Positions 1 to 10,000 of a stretch of DNA of 64,000 nucleotides are shown here, in pieces. The notes beneath the pieces were generated by a model. It was not told where the DNA came from, made no database searches, and saw nothing but the letters and a program-made list of their open reading frames with translations. Location: positions 38,130,798 to 38,194,797 of the forward strand of contig OX457052.1 in NCBI GenBank assembly GCA_949752735.1. Reading direction: 5' to 3'. The first letter of the stretch is position 1. The number at the start of each line of letters is the position of its first letter. The position numbers and the translations under genes are program-made. The DNA comes from Lumbricus terrestris. Its lineage: Eukaryota > Annelida > Clitellata > Crassiclitellata > Lumbricidae.

Positions 1-926
1 CATTTCTTTGGCTATACGTCAAAGGACTCAGCGCAAAGTTGCAAAGTTGCAAGGCTCATCTTTAGACGTGATCCAAGGATATGAAATGGTGACGAGTGTT
101 AGAGCAGCACTAAACAATGCCCGACAGGATGACAGCGAATGGGAGCATGTTTTCCAGAAAGCTACTAAAATGGCAGAGACAGCTGGCGCTGGACCAATTA
201 CTGCACCAAGAATATGCTCAAAACAGATTCACCGAAGCAACACACCCGCTGCAACGCCAGATGAACATTTCAAACGAAACATTTATCTTCCATTTCTGGA
301 CAGTCTACTTCAGCAGTTTAGCCTACGATTTGGAGATCTTGCAAAACAAGCAATTCGTGGTCTAAGTCTCATTCCATCTAATCGCCGGATTCTTTTCAGC
401 AAGAGTTAAAGCTTGGCAGCAGATGTGGAGAAACGCTGACAGCACACCAAGCACCCTGTCGGACAACCTCGCTGACAGCCGCTCCTGTCGTATTATGTAT
501 CCAAATATTACCACAATAATTCACATTTTGCTTCTCACTTCTGTCACGGCTTGCAGTGTTGAACGAGCAAATTCTAGTCTGCGATTTGTGAAGTCGTGTT
601 TCCGAAGTACAACGAACAAGGACAGATTTAATGCACTCATTTTATTGTTTGTCCACAAGGACATCAAGTTAGACATTGATGACATTATCAATGCCTACGC
701 CAGAAAGCATCCAAGAAGAATGACACTGCTTAATCCACTGGCATGTGACACTTAATTATTTCCTTTTTGGATCAAGGGTTGCATGATCAAAACCGATAAA
801 TGATTTATAATCGTTTCACTGTTAACCTTCAGTGGAGACCAGTGGTTTTATATGAGAAACTATATATTTTTTTAAAGTTCCATAGCATTTTCTATAAAAA
901 GGATCATTATAGTTTTGCGTGATCTA

Positions 927-976
<50 letters not shown>

Positions 977-1039
977 CGGGATTGGATTGGTTGCAAGTAT
1001 TTACGCCCCCCCTAACCAGAAATCCTGGATCCGCCTCTG
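1..1039 (+). mobile_element. hAT-type DNA transposon, 3' part, cut by window edge
   Basis: The left edge of the window cuts into this element. It carries a decayed hAT transposase reading frame (8-755), then non-coding DNA with a (TA)n run at about 934-973, and ends near 1039 in TGGATCCGCCTCTG. Read on the other strand this is CAGAGGCGGATCCA, a typical hAT terminal inverted repeat. The left terminus and target duplication are outside the window, so the element boundary is inferred from the right end only. Confidence 0.6.
8..755 (+). pseudogene. hAT transposase C-terminal half, frameshifted
   Basis: Two reading frames (8-409 and 423-755) join into one hAT-type transposase region. The first has the spacing and the RSNTPAATPDEHFKRN and YLPFLDSLLQQF stretches seen in ZMYM/THAP-associated hAT transposases. 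The second has the dimerisation domain, with SVTACSVERANSSLRFVKS and the RSTT.KDRFNALILL helix. A frameshift at about 365-395 separates them: the frame that continues into the second part passes through this interval while the first frame stops. The N-terminal zinc finger and most of the catalytic core are off the window. The protein would act in the nucleus on its own transposon ends, but it is broken here. Confidence 0.7.
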
Positions 1040-1202
1040 TACATGTGTATGTCTGTGTTTAAGTCTAAAATCAACAGTACAGTAATTGTAGGGCCTACTG
1101 TGTCTGACGCTGCACTACTTTGGCTACAGATGTTCGCCTGTGACGTGGCCAGTCCTCAACTGTTGATTTACAGATGTCCGGTTACAGAAACAATAATTAT
1201 TA

Positions 1203-2034
1203 ATTGAAGGGCTTGGAGCAATAACAAGGTATGTCGACATACCTATGTCTTGTGAAACAGTATGCCACCGTGAGCGGAAGATGGTAATCTATCAACTCTG
1301 TAAATTTGGTACAGATCTGAATAGTTTTGAGCGCTGTTTTTCAAAAAACGTTATGTCAACATAACATGTTATTGCGCACTCGTCAGAGTTCGACCATAAC
1401 TCTACTGCAATATCCCGGTATGACGACATATATACATTGCCGTGTTTTCTTACAAACTTTGTATTGAAGCCCGTGCAACAATGAAGTTATTTGACATAAT
1501 CTGTTATTGCTCCCACTTTCGTTTGAATTGGATGCAATTTCTACAGTTATGTCATTAAAACTTCTTATTGCACTGTTTTACATATCAAATATATCGACAG
1601 TACTACAGTTATGATGACTTACCATGTTATTGCACGATTCTCGAACTGTGTAATAGAGACAGTTCAATGCAATAATAAGGTATGTTCACTTATTCCAGAT
1701 GACATGTATGGTATTGCAGCTGCTAAAAAACGCTTTGTCGACATAACCTGTTATTGCACCAGAAATGATACTGATGACTGAGTGTTCGTGTTGCAATAAC
1801 CCGATATGATGCAAAATGTATAAAAAATAATAATAATTTCATCTTTCGCATTGAAACATTTACAAATTTCGTTAAAGACAATTTTAAGGTACATAAGCTT
1901 ATTGCTCAAAACAGCTTGTCGATATGTGATCAAATGGCTTAGATACGGCTGTTTGAAGTGGTAAATCTTTGAAGTCGATTTCCCAACATTCATGATTTTC
2001 GACATACCTTGTTATTGCTCCAAGCCCTTCAATT
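1203..2034. mobile_element. Inverted-repeat element built of an iterated word
   Basis: The two ends are inverted copies: AATTGAAGGGCTTGGAGCAA at the left and its reverse complement at 2015-2034. Inside, variants of a word like GACATAACCTGTTATTGC recur about eight times in both orientations, for example near 1350, 1495, 1625, 1740 and 2000. There is no credible protein; the short minus-strand frame at 1751-2005 has no recognisable domain. A non-autonomous DNA element is the best reading. No clear target duplication was found. Confidence 0.55.
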
Positions 2035-3065
2035 ATAATATCTGGTTATTTTCATGAAAGCACGCCATGATAACAGTCAACTCTTCCGTATTTTAGAGGT
2101 ATGAGAGCTGCTCTTAAAAAGATAAACGGAGGGCCCCAGCTTAGTCGTGAGCACTGCGGCGTGTCATAGGGTGTTCTCTTGATTATCAGGTGAATATTAG
2201 GCTTCAGGTGCCATAGAAACCAGAAACAGGAAGGGCAGCAGTAGTAGTAGTACAGTAGTAGCAGTAGCAGCAGAAGCAGGAGCGGTAGCAGGACCAGCCC
2301 CAGTAGCAGTAGTAGTAGTAAAATTAATAATGATAATAATTATTGTTCGTGCGTGTAATTCTATATTTGCAAATTCGTGCATGGTACTTTACATAGCGTC
2401 TTTATTCTATAAGCGTAACCTGCGCATTCTGGTCATATTAAACTTTTGACTCAGTGTTACGCCAAAGATCCTAAGGCAGAACCGTTTTCAAGGTCCTGCA
2501 AACGTTGGTGCAAAAAGTTATCACAGGGCATGCGCTGGTTGAGTGGCCGTTTTTTGACCAATAGGCCTACCATGTGCGGTTTGCATTAGGCCTATTATAT
2601 TAGGCTTCATGTCAAGTGAGACTGAGATCAATTTAGTTATGGGCACTGGGTGAGTGGAGTTTGTTGGGGCTGAAAAGCCAACTTTTCCGGGGAAACGCCG
2701 GGTAGACTACAACTCAACTAATAACTATTATGACATCCAGCTTAGCCTATGTCTGTTGCAGTAACACTCAGGTTTAAAAAACCCATTAACAACAGCAGCC
2801 GTAACATAAGAACACAAACCGCTTTTTAAAAATCGTGTATTTCTTACGAGGTACAATACCATAGTCAACGGAATTAATGGATTCTGAAAGTTATAGGCCT
2901 AAACAAGTGCAGATGTCTACATCAACCATCCTGCAATGTCGATATGGCTGCTAGTGTATTACATGGCTGCTAATCTTTCTGCCTCGCGTGATGTCATACA
3001 GCACTCATTAACATATAAGGCGCAGGCTTCACGTTTATTCATTGAAGTTATTGACGCACTATAAT
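2035..3065. other. Non-coding interval with a short AGC/AGT-rich run
   Basis: No gene is visible. At about 2236-2322 there is an impure trinucleotide run of AGT and AGC units. The rest is unique-looking AT-rich sequence with several TAGGCCTA-type words. Confidence 0.4.
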
Positions 3066-3710
3066 ATGTATTGTATTGTATTTTATTGTATATAAGATTT
3101 TATAAAGCGCCTCTTGCAGTACTATAGCTATTGAGAAGCGCTCTCAAGCGTGGCAGACACAAGGAAATAAGAAAGATTTCAAGCAGCGCAGGTCTGAAGA
3201 TGATACCTCCAATAAGATCTTACTACGGATAGAGAGAGGGAGGTCATTCCACATAAAAGAGTCTACAACGGCAAAGTCGCGGTGTTGGGTTGTGGTAGTC
3301 TTTGCCCGTGAACTATATGGGATCAAATCGATCGGCAGACCCGAGAGGGCGGGAAGAGACTGCGGCATAGAGTCGCGAAGGTATTTAGGAGCGTATCCAT
3401 TTTACGTTCTTGAGACTAAGAACAGTACCTGGGATTGGATACGATGTGCAACAGGAAGCCAGTGCACAACATCAGTCATGCTAGTAGAAATGTGGGAGTA
3501 GCGAGGGAGATGAGCTATCAAGAAAATGAAGTTGATATACCGCATCTTTTTACATGTGAATGGTTTTCTGCGATTGCATCGATTTGATGGACACAGTCTA
3601 CAATTTCCACGGCTCAGGCTATCTTCGGATGGCCCGAGCCTGTCCCAAGACAGGATAAAGGAGGAGGGTTCAGCGGTGGGCTGCAAGCCACACGGGTAAA
3701 TAAACACACT
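3066..3710 (-). mobile_element. CR1/L2-like LINE fragment (ORF2 C-terminus and 3' tail)
   Basis: The minus strand encodes pieces of the C-terminal tail typical of these LINEs: DVVHWLPVAHRIQSQVLFL around 3420-3480, then the FAVVDSFMWNDLPLSIRS block at about 3200-3290. It ends in a TATTG-rich 3' tail near 3066-3095. Frames are broken and there is no intact reverse transcriptase. Confidence 0.65.
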
Positions 3711-4253
3711 TGCAATAGAAACGACTCAACAAATCCATATTGAAGAAGAAGTGCAGGTGATGCGTCGCCCGATGTGCAGACCTCCACAAGTGGACATGGG
3801 CGGAGTTTATCAGGGGCTAGGGACTCAGATTAATTATTTTACCGTGTAAATGGTATCTTTTCCCTGGCTTACTCCCCCCCCCAAGAAGGCTTTAACCCCT
3901 CCAAGAACGGAAACCAAACTCCGCTCATGCAAGTGGGACTAAGGTTTTTTATTATTTACATGCAACTCTTTGCTTCGTAGGCATTGACCATAACAATTCT
4001 TCGATTTGCTTTAGAAAATATAATTTTCTTGAACGCAAAACAGTGCTATCTAATCGATATGTGAACTTTTCCAAGCCCCTATGGACTCCAAAACTCTCAT
4101 CGCACAATGTTAGCCTTTAATTCTTAGGAGACTAGGAGTCCCCACTTCTTTGTTTCACAGGTTCATGGATTTAAGGTTGCACTTCAGACATTCATTTTAA
4201 GGTCTACGATTAAGTAAACTCAGAAATGAGACAACGCGTCAATGTAGTTGCAA

Positions 4254-4259
4254 TTTATT
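4254..4259 (-). terminator. Polyadenylation signal of gene A
   Basis: AATAAA on the minus strand about 117 bases beyond the gene A stop codon. The same signal sits at the equivalent position downstream of gene B (14741-14746). Confidence 0.6.
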
Positions 4260-4375
4260 CACAGTAACAAGTCACTTGATAAAGCAAGCGCTATATATAA
4301 AGTCTGACTCAAACTGGATCCAACACCTGAAGCGGTGTCAACGCTTTAGCTTCGTCTATGGTTTAATCATTTCCG

Positions 4376-6339
4376 TTAGAATTTTCTTCCTTCGTTTACA
4401 GCGTTGTCTACGAATTTTCGATGACTTGTCGCAGCGTTTTTGAAGTTCCAACGATTCGCCGGAGGGTGGGGAAAAGTAATGCGGAAGCAGGCAGACTGGG
4501 AATCAATATTGGCGCATCCAGTTAGCGTTTCTTTGTACACATGCAAGTCGTACAACTCGATACAAAAGTTCATCCCATTCTTGTCGTCACAAATCACGAT
4601 TGGCTTTGAGGCTAAAACGAATAAGGCTTTGGTTTATGCCAAGTGCATCATTATAATTATTTCGCGAGGCCATATTAAGACAACCGCTATATAAAAATCC
4701 GATTACATTTACACTGGCCCGCCACTTGTTGGAAGATGTTCACACTGGCCCGCCACTAAAAAAGGTTTGACACCCCTGCATTAGGGCCTACAAGTGTAGC
4801 GGTCAACAACCGAGAAGTTGTGAGCATAACGTCCATAAGATGTCTCTAGTCTAACCAGAGACTTCTGCTGAACCAAACCTCTCAAATATTCGTTGGGCTT
4901 AATAAACTCAATATGTAAAATCGCAAAGGGTCATTTGAAGTGTTCATTAATTGAATCTTTATAGGGCCTAACATAATAATGAGAGTGACGCTCTGGAAGT
5001 CAGAATTTTAAATGGACTAACGTGAGATGAAATTTTTTTATTATTAGATTAAAATCTAACAATTGGAAGCTCTTTTTTTATCACGTGACGATAAAATGTT
5101 AATAACTTACGCATAATACAGTAACGCATTTTACAATGATGCGACATTTACGCATGTTAGAAAATGTTTTGGAAACTTGCGTAGCTTAATAATTAGACCT
5201 ACAATCATGTATGTCGTCTCAACCGTTTGCAAGTTGGAAATTGCGTTGGAAACTTTTATCGGCCTAACTAAATGCCTCAACTGTATGAGAGTCAAAATGT
5301 GCTGGAAACTTGAGTAAATTTTGCCTCATCAGTGAGTGCTTTACTGCCTGCTAGGTCTCATGGTGTCGCAACAAGCATAGGAGGTTAAAAGACCCACCGG
5401 AGAATTCTGATTTGAAGACTGTACGGCTAGAAGCTTGCACACTGACGACCACAGCTCCTGTTCGTGGACGATATGTCACTCTTGGGCAATCTAAACCAAA
5501 GCAATCATAGAAAATCATCAGTTTTGGTACAGGACGTAAACTATGAAAATCCGTATGCATGCATGAGCACTTGATATAGCGCCCCTTCAAGATTGCTACT
5601 CAGAGGCACTCCCGACTACAGCGCGGACACTGAATCGGAGTTTCACGCCGAAGTGCACGAGTAATTGCGAGTGAAGGACTTGCTCAAGGCCCTTCGCGGT
5701 GCCTCGAGGTGGATTCGAACCCGGGGTTTAAGGAAGTTCGTTATATTGACAATTCCACCAAAGATAATTGTGAATCGCTCCATCAAGGGACATGAGATCT
5801 TCTTATATCTAATAGAAATTGCAACTTCAAAGCGACACTATAATTAGCCTACATATAAAACGCAGGGTACCAGCTTATTCACAAACTATGCTTCAAATTA
5901 CTTGTAGATTGATACTGCAAAGGGCAATCATCGCTATGAAATGATCATTCGACAAGTAGTGCTTTCAAAAATTGTTGGCACAGAACGATGTTTTGCCTCC
6001 TCAACACGTGCGCGAAGACAACTCCCTGCATGTGAACCATCGGTCCAATAGACCTGATCACCTGTTTTATCCTTAGTTCCTGGCACATAAGAATTATGTA
6101 CGTCAGTGAACTTCAAGGTTATCATAGGTTAATGCAGACTGTAGAGGCGATCATTTTGTCCTTTGAATGACTGAATTAGATCACCGTTGGGTACTTGCAT
6201 TTCTCGGAAAACGGCGGGTGCGGTATTCGAATGTCCCGACAGCATTGACAGGTGAGACCAGAGCATTTAAAGGCATCTTCCTCGTTTAACGTACCGGCCA
6301 TTCGTTTCATCCGTGCCATGTTCGAGGTTGCACCGTCAC
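4376..6339 (-). CDS. Gene A DUF4773-like module, exons D1-D3
   Basis: D1 (6199-6339) encodes a basic linker with MKRMAGTL and the cysteine knot start FKCSGLTCQCC. D2 (5398-5490, 93 bp) encodes CPRVTYRPRTGAVVV and ends in KSEFS. D3 (4376-4611) continues with SASKPIVIC, CIELYDLHV, LTGCAN and ACFRITFP. The order C.GLTC.CC, C..VTY, SA..P..C, C..LYD, GC and CFR matches the DUF4773 pattern known from arthropod secreted proteins. The D1 donor is GCAAGT, not GT, and is required to keep the frame. Acceptors are good: tttggtttag and cgttttag. Confidence 0.82.
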
Positions 6340-6957
6340 CTAGGTTCACAACATCAAAATCGCATTCCTAAAGCTTTCAGATACTATGTCATAGTCGTGT
6401 GAGAATGCAATAAATTGAAACGATATTCACGGAAGTTAATCGCACTCCATTCTTTAGTCTCTCCTTATTGCTCTTACTCTTCTATCGCCTCGTCCCCTCA
6501 GCATGAAAGGAGGGTCGAAAACTAAGTTAACAAAATTATCAGTGCCTTACAATGTAGGAGCCAAGTCAGTCAACATATTATTCACTGGTGGCCGTACCCG
6601 ATCTTTGTCTGCTTTATATTAAAATAAACACTAGTACCGGTATTTAACAAAGTGCTGATGGCATCACAGCCCCTTAACCGACGTCATAACAATCACGTTC
6701 GCACTACACCGCCGTGCGTTCCAACATCAACATCTAGTTGTTCAAACATCTACGATAAAGAGGGAGATCAGAAGTTGCAAAAAATCTGAAGCTGAAAAAG
6801 AAATGATGCAAAATCTTAACAAAACGATCAGGTGGTTGAATAGATCAGGACTCGCATCAGAATAGCATGCAGTGGTACAGTGGGCAGGCCTAAATTTATT
6901 GGAGTAACTTTGTAAATATAGACCTACATGTGCACCCTGAAGATAGGCACACACACA

Positions 6958-7004
<47 letters not shown>

Positions 7005-10000
7005 GCACATTCAATTGTACATTTTTAATATAAAAAACAATGAACAGTAATTGATATGGCCAATATATTGTCTTAAAGCATCAGCAGGTGAGACCAGGTG
7101 AGACCAGAGCATTTACTCTAAACAGATTTCGTACTCAATGCAAACCGTGATCAGTTCAAAGTCTACGTGTAGTTCAACAAATCGCTAAGACTTGGAGATA
7201 GCCAAGGTTGACTACACAATGTAAAATAGAAAGAATCTGTAAATTGAACACGAAATTTCACAAACGACGGAGAGGAGCGCGCATATAGGGTCCAGAGTGA
7301 AAAACAATAAAATTTATGTATAGTAGCAGTGCAATGGCCAGAGCAACTATTCAGAGAATAATTTCGAAACTGCCATAAAACTATTATCCCAGGCTTCGTA
7401 GGAAAAAAAATGCAACATCTTCATGACGTTGTAATAATAATGTGCATTCCTGCTATGGAAGAGTCTACTGCCCTGCACACATGCGATGGCATTGTAATAA
7501 TATTATAAGGAGTTTTGCTATTTTTAGAGATGGACCCACTAACTCTACAGACATTATCGTAAGAAAATCGTCTGTAACATATTATGTCCGCATTTGATTC
7601 TTATATTAAACTTTATCATCATTGTTAAAAGATCTGAAAGAAATGCTGACTTACTGATTATAATGAGGAATGCCGTATCACTGTGCTGTGTTGATTTCAT
7701 TACAATGTAACAATCGTAGGCCATCGCGTCTTCTTTTTGAACATTTTTAACGGTTAGCTTACATCCGAAAGTGGAATTCTCCACAGAATATTTGTCTTTA
7801 TTTTTATCTTTGTTAAGGAGACCCGGATCTGAACGGTAAATGGTCTCTCCGAAAGTCGAAGGCACTCTTTTTCTCCAAGACATTCCGACACAGTTTTTGG
7901 ACGGAGAAATGCAGGTAAATGTAGCATCGGATCCAACAACCGCGAGTGAATTTTCTGGTCCTATTAGTCGACTGTTTTTCCGTCGTTTATCTAAGCGAGT
8001 GCACAGAAATTCTGACTAACACAATAATAAACGGTAGGCCTATAAGTTCGCTTTAGTCTTACTCAACAAGCAAGCAGAATAAGAAGAAAAGAAACATAGA
8101 TTAATGTGACTTAGTGTTAGATATTCAGACGGCTAGACAGAATGATAAAGATAAAGCCACCGTGTAGGGGCCCTGAGCAAGTACTTCACCCGCAATTGCT
8201 TCAGCGTGAAACTCCAATTCAATGACCGTAGGGGAGAACAGGCACCCTTGATCCCGATGCACCCTTGATCCTTTTACGTTTTCTCTGGAATTACTTACTT
8301 ACTTGACTGTGGCAGGGCACCAGACTATGTATAATAATGATCATTTGCATGTGGCTGCGTTTTGGGCTATCATTATTTCTTTGTTTACCTTCTATAGCTG
8401 TCACATGATTTCATAGCCGAAAATTGTAGTTTTTCGTTCATCTAACGAACCTCATAAAATGGAACTTACTTCAAATCTCGTCATCTGCGTTACATATATT
8501 GGGACAGAAAATAGTATTCTTACCATACAGATATATTTTTGGCGATATATTTGAAGCGATGATAAAGTTTTAGTATTTTTTGTGAAAAGACTATGGTGAG
8601 GCACCCTTGATCCTAGCATGCGTGTGCACCCATGATCCCCAGGTTAATGGTGCGCACGTGACGAATTATGAATACAAAGATAACCTAATTAATCTTTGCG
8701 CGCACCATAAGCTTTATTTCTCGAAAATAAGTCATTATATCGCATAAGCGACGCATATGAATTTGTTATAAACAATTTGCAATTTATTGTAGGCAGTGTT
8801 CAAATATATTTACGGGTCAATCTTTCCTAAGCTCTGTGGAGGACCATGATCTACAGCATAGCCATAGGATCACAGTTGACTGCAAACAGTAATTTTAATC
8901 TGTCTGCCCATGAGCTTGTTGACTTAATGAAGCAATATTTTTTCAATTATAGGAAATTTTAAAATAAAACATGAAGAGTCTGGATCATGAAAGATTCTAA
9001 ACAACTCCGTTGTGGGCACCCTGATGGAGCTAAAGAATAGAGACTCATGTCATATTTTACATTATAAGGCCCCTACATGTATTTACACCATTCTGTTCAA
9101 TGCAAAACTGCATAAAGTTTGACAAAAATTGCTATTTTAGCAAATTAACCTAGATCAGGTTTTTATTCACATTGCCATGTATAGGCCAATTTTAAGTTTG
9201 CCTAATTCATTAACAAATTGTATAAAGTTTAACCCAAAAGCTAGAGTTAATGCAAGATTTGTGTTCTGATTGTCAATTCTACCCTCACTTTTGTTATTTT
9301 CATTAAAATAGCCTGTTTTATAGTATGTTTCAACATAGCAGATCAATGGTTCCTACATAGGATCAAGGGTGCCAATATAGGGGATCAAGGGTGCCAACCT
9401 GTGGGCACCCTTGATCTCTTTTGGGTACCTCGACTAAATCTGTAATATCTTTTGTCAATGAAATTTATTTAGAGGATTAAATATCTTGGATGATGCGCAA
9501 CATAATTCTCTATCAAATGATACCTTAAAATATTGACTAAAGCTTATATATTCACTTAAATTCAGAAAAATCTAAAAAGAGGATCAAGGGTGCCTGTTCT
9601 CCCCTACTGTTGTCGGGAGCGCTTCTGAGTAACATATTGAAGGAGAGCTATTACAAATGCTCGTGCAAATAGGCACCAGCTTATTCACGAGAGCTGCGTT
9701 GAGTCATAGGGCTGTCTGCAAGAGTAGTCTATGGTGGTCCGGGTCGAGAACAATACATACTGACCGAACGCGAAATATATGAATCTATAATTCTGTATCA
9801 ATGCATAAATGAATTATGTACATTAACAACAGTTGTTAAAGTTATTTATTATGGCATAATTTTACTGATAGTCTGCTACATTGTAAAAGAAACTACGCAG
9901 GTGAAAGAAATTGGTCTGTTACAACTCTGTAAGTTATTATCTTTCATATTGAGGTCTATTATCGATGTAAAATAATCATAAATTACTACAGCAGATACAT

